The notes under the pieces are model-generated. The model was not told where the DNA came from. It saw nothing but the letters and a program-made list of their open reading frames with translations, and searched no databases. Below are positions 45,321 through 55,300 of a stretch of 64,000 nt of DNA, one piece after another. Source of the DNA: Owenia fusiformis (taxonomy: Eukaryota > Annelida > Polychaeta > Sabellida > Oweniidae); assembly GCA_903813345.2 (NCBI GenBank), contig CAIIXF020000008.1, positions 11,745,278-11,809,277 of the forward strand. The letters run 5' to 3'. Numbering within the stretch: the stretch's first letter is position 1; each line of letters starts with the position of its first letter. A program made the position numbers and the translations under genes.

Positions 45321-46080
45321 CCGCTGCTCGTTGATGAGATAGAGAGTAAACTCTTATATGGTCAGAGGAATCACTTCCCCTGTTTCCAACCTGTACAATT
45401 CATCCATTCCCGGTAAAAAACGGCATAACGCACTAGACGAAAATGCGAATAATGGATAACTCTATTGTAAAAACGAACCTGACGGCAAGCGAAAATTCCG
45501 CTCGATAATGTACGTGATTATGTTTTTTAGCTTAAACATTATCGTAAGTTTAATGATTTATAACAATAACATGATTGTTGTGAACGTAGGCCTATATAAA
45601 AAGCTCTCTGGGATTCAACCAAAAATGGATAATTCTCATTACACATTGCCACGGAACATGATGAAGTCAAAATAATTTTGTTATTATTTTCTCGAACTAG
45701 TGGGCAAAAACGATGATAATAAACACGAAAATAAGGTTTTTGAGTATTTTCCTTGACCAGTTTGCTGTGGATCAATCCCGAGTTGTCTTTATTTGAAGGG
45801 TCAATCTTCTTTTTGAAGAGCGCTTTGAAATACAAGTGGCGCCACCATGGCATCGTGGCGCGGGTGGCACAAGTCTCGCATAGAGTTTCCAATCCCTTTT
45901 ATGTTAGTCTCAGCTAATAGGCATATAGGTTCGTTCAGTGCCACGCTCTCGAATTGATAATAAACAGGATAATCAACAGATATATGATAGGGTCAGAAAT
46001 TTTTTTGACTTGGAGACCTCGACTCGAGGAGTTTGCTGCATTTTCTTGTTGTACTTATTATTTACGGAGTGGCTCCAGGA

Positions 46081-46235
46081 CCGACAATTGTCGGTACTGG
46101 AGACTGTCCAGGGGTATTTGCTGGGGTACCGACAATTGTCGGCACTCTATCGTCACCTAGTAGTGTCAGATAGAGAACCGACAATTGTCGGTACGCAAGT
46201 GGCTGCTACGTGTTTTTGCTAGAGAGCCGACAATT
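46081..46235. repeat. Array A: 14-bp palindrome CCGACAATTGTCGG at 49-bp spacing
   Basis: Perfect palindromes at 46,081-46,094, 46,129-46,142 and 46,178-46,191, then a half site CCGACAATT at 46,227-46,235. Start-to-start distances are 48, 49 and 49. The 34-35-base intervals differ from each other apart from ctctag-like words. Conservation of the palindromic core against diverged spacers suggests a protein-binding site. Confidence 0.9.
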
Positions 46236-46277
46236 TCATAAATAAATTCACTACTTTTTATATCATAAATAACTTCA

Positions 46278-46349
46278 TCACTGGTAGTCTAGTGGTTAGC
46301 GAGCACGATTCGAACACACTCGGTCCCGAGTTCGAATCCCGGCAAGCCC
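46278..46349 (+). tRNA. tRNA-like sequence (pseudo-tRNA or SINE head)
   Basis: GGTAGTCTAGTGGTTAGC matches the D-arm/A-box consensus of Glu/Asp-type tRNAs, and GAGTTCGAATCCC is a good B box with a T-loop TTCGAAT. A run of six T follows at 46,353, a Pol III terminator. However, the 7-bp acceptor stem pairs at only about three positions and the anticodon arm is poor, so a working tRNA is unlikely. It is probably a decayed tRNA or a tRNA-derived SINE promoter. Confidence 0.5.
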
Positions 46350-47436
46350 TACTTTTTTCTTTTGAGGGGGGATAGTGCTTCTTTTGCAGTATGGAATCGT
46401 ACAGGCATTAACTTGTAGTGAGCCATAATTTATTTCGACAAAAATTGATTCAACTTCCATCAAAATTGTCCTACAAGCTTCAATTAAAAAACATTTTAAA
46501 GCTCTTTTCTTGTTCTATCTAATGGGTCGATATATACAATTAGGAGGGGATGCTTTCGCCCCCGTCGACCTCTACCCTTACTACGCCATGGCACAGGAGA
46601 AATATCTCATTTGGAATATATCACTGTTTACTTTGCGTTTGGTAGCTCTCTCATGCGAGATGGAATCGTGGCCATTAACTAAGGGAGCCAAATGCAACTT
46701 CCATCAAAAATTGTGCTATAAGGTATGAGTACCGTAATCCAACACCAAATTCGAAAATTCATAACAATACTTTGCACATATGGCGTTCGTGACCAACTAT
46801 GAAACGCTTACCCCCCATAGTGTTATACATCAAAATGCACCTGTCCATATAGGGGTTCGATTGACCTACATCAAATTATAGGGAGTCAGGTTACTTTTTG
46901 AGATATCAGCGTCCGTTTATTGTAACTCGCGTTTGCTACCACTTCCTCAATTCTGATATGACAGGCAAACGCGTAGTAAACATCCTCACGTTCGGAACTA
47001 TTTTGACCTACATCGCTATTTTCGTAATTCAAATGAAAGTTGAACTCCTCTTTATTTTGATACCAAATAGTGGCATACTAGGTACCCTAGAAGCCAACTA
47101 TGGGTTATTTAGAACGATACCACAGGTTTTTAAATGGACTATATACCTTTTGGCGGATGGATATGGAACCTCATACCATACGATAAGCTCTAAAAAACAT
47201 TCTAGCTATTTTCTTCTATCTAATGGGTAGCAAACGCCCCTTCCTTTTTATTGGGTTTTCAACGTTTACTACCATTCCCTGTTCCCGGGCTACCATTTTT
47301 TGACTGGGTTTGGTAATCCCCGGGTAACCGGGGCTAATGCCCTCCCCGGGTTTTGCACTTGTTCCCAAAATATCCGTATGATATCTGAAATATCCCCCCG
47401 CGCATTGCGCATGCGCCAGAAAATTCGAAAATCAAT
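46350..47436. other. Non-coding stretch between the two palindrome arrays
   Basis: The phrase ttctatctaatgggt occurs twice (near 46,515 and 47,215), hinting at a direct repeat of about 0.7 kb spacing. A chance frame of 110 codons (46,898-47,230) has no motif. Confidence 0.4.
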
Positions 47437-47547
47437 ATTTGTCGGTCCTCTAGCGTGTAAACACAGCATATCTCCCGTACCGACAATTTATTTGTCGGTC
47501 CTCTAGCGTGCCACCACATCAGAGTCTAGAGTACCGACAATTGTCGG
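47437..47547. repeat. Array B: further CCGACAATTGTCGG sites next to the right terminus
   Basis: A right half-site (ttgtcgg, ending 47,445), an expanded site (CCGACAATT at 47,480 with TTGTCGG ending 47,498) and a perfect site (47,534-47,547). Distances between site ends are 53 and 49 bases; the expanded site carries 5 extra bases. CTCTAGCGTG or a close variant follows each site. The array ends 38 bases before the inverted terminus at 47,585. Confidence 0.85.
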
Positions 47548-47589
47548 TACTCTAGCCTTTACGTATTATTTAATATAGCGTCGCCTTAA

Positions 47590-48355
47590 TTTTTTATTTT
47601 TTCAATAATTTTTAAAAACGATCTGCGCTGTAGCTCTATTTTCCAGCAAAAACGATTTGAATATGGTGTATGATTCTAAAATTCTGAAAGCTGATATTGC
47701 AGTGTTAACACAGGCATATAAATGAAGTATTTTAGTCAACTTACCCGTGAGGATTCCTACTTGAAATTTGCTCATCACGCTTTACCGAACTGTGTGGCAT
47801 CCATGCTAATAATCTCGTATAAATTTGTAGTGCAAATAATAACCTACAAAATGGAAAGATCTATATCTGAATGTATGTTTAACTATCTGATAAATAATAA
47901 TGATGAACAGTATACGAATATCATCCTGTTGAAAGCTTGTCCAGCGAGATGTAATGATATAATTTACGTGAACAATTAGAGACTATTATTATGATCACGT
48001 GATATAAACATGGAGGACGGAGGGAGTTTCTCATGCAGACGAAAATTGTTATATATTTGCTGTTTTAATGTTTAAAGAGGATAAGGTAACCATCACTAAT
48101 GATAAATAACAAAACTAAATACTATTTTCTAATGCATCAAACAATTTTCATTGTCAACATTCTGATTTTTACTCAATAACAAAACAAAAGATGTGTCATT
48201 TCAAATAATTTTTTTTCATTTTTTCCACGTTCAAATTATTGAACTTCATCGAGATCTAGGCCGAAACATCCTTTCTACTTACAACATTGTGCACTTTTCC
48301 TTCGTCTACTTCAATTCTTACCTCATAGTGTTCGGCCATTTCGTCAGCCAAATAA
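47590..48355. other. Non-coding stretch with possible 5' exon of a host transcript
   Basis: Unrecognised short frames; no gene assigned. A good donor (aaggtaacc) near 48,083 follows a palindromic E-box at 47,994, so an untranslated first exon of a + strand gene could lie here. Confidence 0.3.
47994..48003. promoter_or_regulatory. Palindromic E-box ATCACGTGAT (CLEAR-like)
   Basis: TCACGTGA with the CACGTG core is the central part of the TFEB/MITF-type CLEAR element (GTCACGTGAC) that governs lysosomal genes in animals. It lies 3.7 kb upstream of the TPC start codon, which has an upstream intron acceptor, so a distant first exon is expected. Function is conjectural. Confidence 0.3.
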
Positions 48356-49473
48356 GTCATGTACAGTACACTGGTAGAGTCCTGCAAGCAAGAGCTGTAA
48401 CATCAGGAGTCCCCCAGGGGACTGTCCTCGGTCCGATCCTCTTCCTCATTTACATTAACGACTTACCTGATGTCCTGCAACATAGTACCTTGAGGCTTTT
48501 TGCAGATGACAGCATCATTTACAGACAAGTTGATTCACCACTCGATGCAGCATTACTACAAGAAGACCTTAATGCTGCAGTAGCCTGGGAAAATCAATGG
48601 CTGATGCAATTCCACCCAGACAAGTGCACCGTGCTGTCGGCAACTGGAAGACGAACACCTGCTGTCTCCATCTACAACATGCAGGGACATGCCCTTAAAC
48701 AGGTATCGTCTGCAGAATATCTTGGTGTTACAGTGCAGGCAGACCTTAAGTGGAACCAGCATATTGCTAAATCCATAACCAAGAGTAACCAGCTCCTTGG
48801 CATGCTGAGACGTCATTTATGGAAAGCTCCTCAACATACTAAGCAGACTGCATATTTCACCCTGATTAGACCAAGGCTTGAATATGCAGGCTGTGTCTGG
48901 GACCCTTACACATCAACCCAAAAACAAGCTCTGGAGATGACCCAGCGAAGAGCAGCACGGTATGTCATGAATGACTTCAACCGTGTTAGCTCTGTCGGTG
49001 CTATGCTGTCCAAGCTACAATGGGAGTCGCTGGAGCAGAGAAGACAACAACAACGGCTCACCATGCTCTATAAAATCAACAATAGCCTAGTTGGAATTCC
49101 CAAGGACCAATATCTTGAACCCCCCTCCCACAATAGACCGAGACGATTACAAGTAACTAACAGCCAAGCCTTTGTCCGCCACAGATACAACAAAGATGTC
49201 ACTTTGCAGTCTTTCTTCCCAAATACAATCAGGGAATGGAACTCACTTCCAGAATCAATAGTGACAGCGGGAACATTAGAAGGCTTTAAAACCACGCTGG
49301 GTTCTTACTACCAAAACCCCATTCCTTAACTCTTACTGTTGTGTAACTGTTTTTAAACCGATTTTAACTTTACCTTTTACTCTAACACTGTTTTTATCTT
49401 TTACTATGCATACTAACCCGCGATGTAGTAATCAGTAAATGATTGAATCGTGTACTATGATGATGATGATGAG
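48356..49473 (+). mobile_element. 5'-truncated LINE (Jockey/CR1-type) with RT C-terminal half
   Basis: The open frame ending at 49,329 is reliable from about 48,360: SGVPQGTVLGPILFLIYIND (RT motif B), LRLFADDSIIYR (motif C, FADD), FHPDKCTVLS, YLGVTVQADLKW, LIRPRLEYAGCVWDP, QRRAARYVMNDFNR, LQWESLEQRRQQQRLTMLYK and SFFPNTIREWNSLPESIV. This is the C-terminal half of a non-LTR retrotransposon polymerase in a single undamaged frame, so the insertion is fairly recent. Codons before 48,356 are probably flanking DNA. A (TGA) run near 49,459-49,471 matches the microsatellite tail usual for CR1/L2-type LINEs. It is more GC-rich than its surroundings. Confidence 0.88.
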
Positions 49474-49674
49474 TCCATTTCACTGTTTTATTGCGTCAGT
49501 AGAACCCCAAAAATAAGAAATCAGGAGACCATTGTGCAATAATGTATGGAAAAATAGATTCATATTGTACATGAATGACATTTGTATATTTCTAATTTTC
49601 TAGTTTTTTGTGCAATAAGTCTGTGCCCTCTTGTAATTTGAAGAATTTCAGCCATGTTAATCTTATTGAAAATA

Positions 49675-50337
49675 GGGTTTTCGTAAAACATCGACCACCG
49701 ACCAGTCACTCTCCACAGTTGGGTACATGTGGTCGGTGGTCGGCTGACGGTCTTTTACATAAGGATGAAAAATGCAAAATTAGAAGTAAAACTAAAATTG
49801 GGAATCCAATGACTATAGTACCTTTACTAGGTCGTGATTTAAAAACGTATAATTATCATTTCAAATCACGATGAAAACGTTACATCGTCGTGGTGTGTAA
49901 TGTCATATTTTTAAGTGATGTTTCAGTTGTTAGAAGACCAATTTCATCCTGGTTAGTCAATTTGGAAAAAAACGCACGTAACATTGCATTAAGTTCATTC
50001 TTCATTCATATGAAACGCAATAACAAAAAGACACAAACATCGTCGATGTTGACGTCGTAACGCAGGCCTGTCAACTGTCCCGCAATTTGCGTATTTGTCA
50101 CGCATTTGCTGAAGAATTTGAAGTCACGCCATTTATTTTTGCATGACAGAAAATGTCACGCAAATACGCATTTTACCTGGTAATTGTCAAGCAAAAATAT
50201 TTCTGTAGAAAAATTTCTAAAAAAGTTCGTCTACACAGCAAAAATACGAACGTCGAAAAAAAACGTACGCATTTCGTTCGGACTTTTCATGCGAATCACG
50301 TATATGTCACGCATTCCGTTCGAAATTTTTCGTACCT

Positions 50338-50369
<32 letters not shown>

Positions 50370-51095
50370 TCGATGGATGTTTGAAACCCGAGCGTAGCGA
50401 GTACGAAAAATTTGAGGTGTTCAAAATTTGACAAGATGTAATAAAATTTAAACCAAGGTGTTCAAAATTTGGATCAAGGTGTTCAGATTTGGACCAAGGT
50501 GTCCACATTTTGAGGGGAGGTGTTCAACATTTCCAAGTCACTCATGTTAGGTGTTCCCAAGTTGACAGGCCTGCGTAACGTTATGTTTGATTTCTCAGTT
50601 GTTAAACGTCAACTGGTAAAAACTACATTTGATATGACAAAAAAGCTTTCTAATGGTGTACTGAAATGGTAAGTCACTTTTAATCCCCGCCGATAAGAGA
50701 ACGCATGTAACATTATATCGTGTTCAGTATTCAGTAGGCTATGACGATAACAAATCATTTTTGTTTCGAAATTGTTAAATTTCAGTAAAAAATTAGGATA
50801 CTGTAGAAACGATAGGTTGGTTAATGATAGGTTAGGACCTAAGGCAGGACAATTAATCGAGAGGAGACGGTCATGACCAATTTGTTTGCTTGCCATTCGT
50901 TGCAAGGTACAAAATCGGTAAAAAACGTTGCCTAGTCCAACGATTGACATTCAAAATCAAATTATTAAAATTCTAAGGCTACAAATATGTTCGGTCTTTT
51001 ACATGATATGGTCGGTCTTTTACACATTTTCTTCAAACCCTGTTTTGAGGCTACCAGTGGAAAACACCGGTGGGGTCGGTCTTTTCCGAAAACCC
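49675..51095. mobile_element. GGGTTTTCG-ended inverted-repeat element, 1.4 kb
   Basis: Left end GGGTTTTCGTAAAACATCGA and right end (minus strand) GGGTTTTCGGAAAAGACCGA are inverted partners. CGGTCTTTT-type words occur near both ends (49,749; 50,992; 51,013; 51,077), like subterminal repeats. It hosts a younger insertion at 50,063-50,573. No coding frame. Confidence 0.6.
50063..50573. mobile_element. CAGGCCTGTCAAC MITE (511 bp) with poly-C tract
   Basis: Perfect 13-bp inverted ends CAGGCCTGTCAAC and GTTGACAGGCCTG, flanked by the duplication CGTAACG (50,056-50,062 and 50,574-50,580). Inside, repeated tgtcacgca words lie near the left and repeated aggtgttca words near the right; a run of about 29 C lies at 50,340-50,368. 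Non-autonomous, hAT-like by the size of the duplication. Confidence 0.88.
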
Positions 51096-51730
51096 TTGAA
51101 AATAACATGGCAGAGAAGCATCCATTAAGAGGCCACACACTTTATAAGCCAAACTAAAAGCAATCCAAGATATACAAATGCCATTCATGTACAATAGGAA
51201 CATATTTTTCCATATATATTTGCATGATGATATTTTGATTTCTTATTTTTTGAAGTTGTAAATTAATTGCACTTAACTCATATATTGATTCTAGTCTTAA
51301 GTCATCAAATTTACAATCATATTTCTGAAAGCTACTTGTAGTTATAGATTAGCGATTCAATCACTTACTTCAAAAAGTTTCTTCTCGCCTCTACTTGAGT
51401 GACAACAGAATACAAAAATCTGAAACAGTCCAGTAACAAGTTTGAGTAAGCATTCTGCCAGGTACGATACAGTTGTTATGTATGGTGTGGGGAATTTGGG
51501 AAGTTTTGTGGGGATGTATCATTGTTGTATCATTGGTTTGTACAATTTCTGTGAGCCTTTTTTATCCTTCTGTCTGTCTTTCCTTCTGTCCATTCAAACA
51601 AATCTGTACTTAAATCTGCACAGAAAACAGTATCATCATTGTCTTTCCCATGGCATGATCAATATGAAATATTCAAATGCTTTTACAGATAAGATTTCAC
51701 AAAGACAGCATTTTGAGTCTTCATTAAGAA
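51096..51730 (+). other. Upstream region and probable 5'UTR exon of the TPC gene
   Basis: A good acceptor (aatgcttttacag) ends at 51,688, so the start codon probably lies in a second exon with about 42 bases of 5'UTR. No coding exon upstream was recognised. Confidence 0.4.
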
Positions 51731-52350
51731 ATGGCGGACTCAACACAGGAGGGTGCTTCAAATGGGGCAGTTAACAATAACAAAGTCCCAGATATCAAAC
51801 CTAAAACAGTCAGCTTCAACAAGAACAAAGATGAGGCCACTATTGAATTCCACATGAAGGAAGAGGGGGTGAAACTAGCAGGAGCTGTAAGTGATTAGGT
51901 TACATCTACAATGTACCCTTATCCCATGTACCACTTGTATAGCAAAAGTAATTGACTTCATCTCATACTACAGAGTGGTCAAAAAAAGCAACCCTGCATT
52001 TTATTCATATCTTTGTCTCCCTGATATTTTACACATTTGTGGCCATCATTGCTCTGTACAGGCCCTTCTGACACTTCAACACATCCCCCTATCTAACGGG
52101 TCTGCTGCACCAAAGTAAAAACATGTCAAATTCCTAGGGATTTTGGCAAATATTTAATTTGGTGGTTTTTTGATTCACCAAATGGCAAATTAAAACGCTT
52201 GCCAAATTAAGACAAATACAGTATACAAACTACAAATACTATATGTAAAATGTTTATTCTATTGTAGGACCTTGCTCTTGCTGCTGCCTTCATACAAGAT
52301 GCAGTTAATGGCAGGAACATGGATATTAAGACAGATCAGAAAACCATCAG
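51731..52350 (+). CDS. TPCN: TPC exons 1-2: cytosolic N-terminus
   Basis: Exon 1 (52 codons) starts MADSTQEGASNGAVNNN and is hydrophilic, with a Lys-rich KPKTVSFNKNKDEATIEF segment. Exon 2 gives DLALAAAFIQDAVNGRNMDI followed by KTDQKTIR, the helical lead-in that in human TPC2 reads AVVFIEDAIQYR. Exon 2 ends in phase 2 at 52,350. A MITE begins eight bases into the following intron. Confidence 0.9.
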
Positions 52351-55300
52351 GTAGGTGACCAGGCCCGTAGCCAGGGGGGGGGGGGTTCTCAGAGTTCGGG
52401 CGAACCCCCCCCCCCTGGCCAAAAATTCTTTCAAAATCATGCAGTTTTTCACCATTTTGAGCACTTCTCAAGTGATTTTAGCCATATATGGGCCAAAATT
52501 GTCAAATGTGAACCCCCCTGGAAGTTTTGGAAAACTGAACCCACCTTGGCAAATCCTGGCTACGGGCCTGGTGATAGTATTACGAGCTTTATAATACTTT
52601 ATCCCACTTTTGGGCAAATCGTACAGCTTACAAAAAAATAAAATGAAAAAGCTTGACTAATTATCTATATAAAATACTAACTAACTAAAGAGTATGTATA
52701 TGTAGCTTTTGTATGGTGGCTAGATCCAACATCTGGGACTTTTATAAAAATTTGAATTTAAGGTGTGTAATCATTAAGTATTTTACCTGATGAAATTTTT
52801 ACAAAATTAATGACAAGGGATCCAACATTTTTATTGAGAAAATGGATATTTGGACATCTTAAGGAGTCTAATTTGAAAAAAACTGATAATGTAGATGATT
52901 ATGTTTACACTTTATTTCATGTATATATATTCATCTATCACCTGGAAACATTCTTCATAAAACATATACGCATGACCGTGAAATGAGCCAACTGGGTTTT
53001 AAAGGCACTTGGTCAAACAAAATCATCGATATTTTGAAAAAATGTGATTTATTCTCATATTGGGAAACTCAAAAGATCGATGATGATTATATTTTTATCA
53101 AGATGATAACAAAAAAACTGTATCAGAATTATAAGTCTCAGTGGCAGAAAGATATTTTCAAATATCCTGTTTTAAGAACTTACATAACATTCAAAAATGT
53201 CTTTGAAAGAGAGGGTTATTTAAATATACAAAATAAAAATTACAGACAAGCAATAAGTAGATTTAGGCTTAGTTCACACAAATTACATATAGAAATTGGT
53301 CGTCATTTGAAGCCTAAGCCAAGACCTTTGGATGAACGTTTATGTAATATGTGTGGTATTTTAGAAGATAAACAACACTTTATCATGGTGTGTAAGAAAA
53401 ATACAACAGAGAGAAAACTTTTGTTTGACACCCTTACGCAATTTAATTTTGTAGGAAGTCCTAACTTTATTTTCAAAAAGCTTTTGTCTCATAAAAATTC
53501 TTATGTAATTTTACATCTAGCAAAGTTCATTTATCATTCATTCAAAAAACTGGATTAATATTGTAACAATGATACATCACACTGATGTTTTAAATTCTGT
53601 CATTTTGTATCTGTATTTTACAATTATCTCATTTTTGTATTTTACATTTTGTGATGCTGTAATTGTATTTTACAACTTTGTATATTTCCTATGAAGTAGT
53701 TAGTTTAGTCTTAGTTTAATTTTGTATATTGTAGTTTGTAGTGACTAATATGTCATTGCAATGACATCAGAGAGTCAATAAAAGATATATATATATTATA
53801 AAAATTATGTATTCACTCATTTGATTGGTTAAATGATTGACATAAGTGATCTAGATCTATTAGTTAATTTAGGTGAGTGATCTATAGATTGATCAATTGA
53901 TTAGTGATCAATCAATTGATTGGTCAATGTTATGATTGATGAGTGACCTATCGAGTATCAATTGATTGTTGATTAATTTATGATTTCAGTTTGTATGAAA
54001 TTTACAACCATTGGCTACTACAGATAGGATTGTTCATTTTCATCTGGCTGAATCTTGCCCTTGCACTTTTTGAGAAACCAGCTGTTGATGGATTAGAAAT
54101 GCCTTATTGGGTGAGGACTGGCTATATAGTATATATCATTATATGTACATGTACAATGATATCATAAATCTGTACATTTTTGACAATACAACTGTATACG
54201 AGAATTAAAACTCTAACCATGAAAATATCTTTGAAACTGTGCATTTTAATTTTAAAGTCTTCAATAATTTCTAAAAGTCCAATACTTGATTGTTTCTTTG
54301 AGAGACATTTTATTTTTGCTTTTATTGTTTAGTGTATGTAATATATGGACATGTATTTTCTATAAAAAGGACAGTAGTCAGTTATCTTGCATCTGCTTGA
54401 ATGGTATTTGATATTTATTCTCAGAGACAAAATATGTCTAAATATACATTCCAATTGTACCCATCTTATTGACATGTTATTTAAAATACATGTAATGTAT
54501 TTATAGGCAACAATGATACTTGAATTGGTTTGCTTGGCATTCTTTGTGTTTCGTCTTGTACACAGTAAGATGGTTCTACAAGATGGCAAGTTCTTCAAGG
54601 ACTCTAAGAACATTGTGGTCATTGTTCTTATAGGGGTGTGTATTATGCAAAAGATCCTTAAAGGTCACATTTGAATGCTAATGCTAAATTTAAGGCTAAT
54701 AAATATAGTAATATAGTGTTTATATAATGATTTAATAAATACATTTGTTCATACAATAATAACAAAAATACTTACAAAAATTTCTAAAATAACTTTTAAA
54801 ATCATGACAATTAGTAAATGAATGATATAAACATGTTTTCAATCTTCGCATGAGGACTTAAAAGAAACATTCCAATATCTATACAATATAACTTTTGTTG
54901 TTTCAATGTAATCTATTGTATATTTTCAGCTAACATTATTAGACATGGTAGTCTACTTATTTTGGGTGAATTTTGCCCCCAATGCAAACCCTGTACGTTG
55001 GTCCAGACCTCTCAGGGCATTCTATATCATCAACTTTGCAGAGGGTAGACAGGTAAAACTGTGTTTTCAATAAAGCCAGTGTAAAAATGTTATATGTGAA
55101 ATTCTGTGAACCTTTTTTTATGGGACACACTTTTTTGAGGACGTACTTTTGGAAAATCAATCAGTCTCAGGGATGCACTCTTGGACAAACCTACTGAAAA
55201 CACAGTAAAATGTCTCTTATATTCCTGTGATGAAGATCTAGATTTACGACTTGAGTGATTGCAAATGATTGCGTTTAGCTACATAATGAAATGACTTGAG

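Larger units (their letters stand above)
40522..45913. mobile_element. 5.4-kb element with CTGAGACTAA ends (hAT-like target duplication)
   Basis: Left end CTGAGACTAATATACTCT followed by AAAGGGATTGGAA; right end, minus strand, CTGAGACTAACATA followed by AAAGGGATTGGAA. The ends are flanked by a 7-bp duplication CTAATAG (40,515-40,521 and 45,914-45,920). The interior holds a seven-copy 200-bp satellite, a two-exon small ORF (42,461-42,828), a 40-bp miniature of the same family, and inserted degenerate MITEs (44.7-45.3 kb). No transposase homologue was recognised; AT-rich internal sequence between 42.8 and 44.2 kb has stops in all frames. The element is either non-autonomous or codes for something not recognised here. 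Confidence 0.7.
38312..47585. mobile_element. Putative 9.27-kb TTAA element enclosing nested repeats
   Basis: GGCGACGCTATATTAAATAA starts at 38,312 and its exact reverse complement ends at 47,585; TTAA flanks both (38,308-38,311 and 47,586-47,589). The 24-base match including TTAA is perfect. No transposase frame is recognisable inside. The interior holds a 388-bp-arm palindrome, a T-shaped fold sequence, a smaller inverted-repeat unit, a complete 5.4-kb element with its own ends, regularly spaced palindromes and a tRNA-like gene. The two ends may belong to one large element or to two related short ones whose inner ends are lost; that the left end abuts a long palindrome supports a foldback-type terminus. 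Confidence 0.55.

Noticed and set aside
45539-45892. 117-codon minus-strand open frame beginning METLCETCAT
   Set aside because: It overlaps the terminal inverted repeat of the 5.4-kb element and shows no domain. The Cys pairs do not fit a known zinc motif.
46081-46235. CRISPR-like array (14-bp repeats, 34-35-bp spacers)
   Set aside because: The host is an animal, repeats are short perfect palindromes, only three to four units are present and no cas-like gene exists. A binding-site array in a mobile element fits better.
46898-47230. 110-codon open frame
   Set aside because: Hydrophobic, no motif, lies between repeat arrays; composition expected of chance frames.
47722-47979. 85-codon frame upstream of the LINE
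   Set aside because: No motif, no splice context and no relation to the TPC gene; not called.
48193-48355. N-terminal 54 codons of the LINE frame
   Set aside because: They show no polymerase similarity and are hydrophobic; the frame happens to be open into the flanking DNA before the 5' truncation point.
50296-50508. Poly-Gly/Pro-rich frames at the C-run
   Set aside because: They arise from a 29-base C homopolymer inside a MITE.
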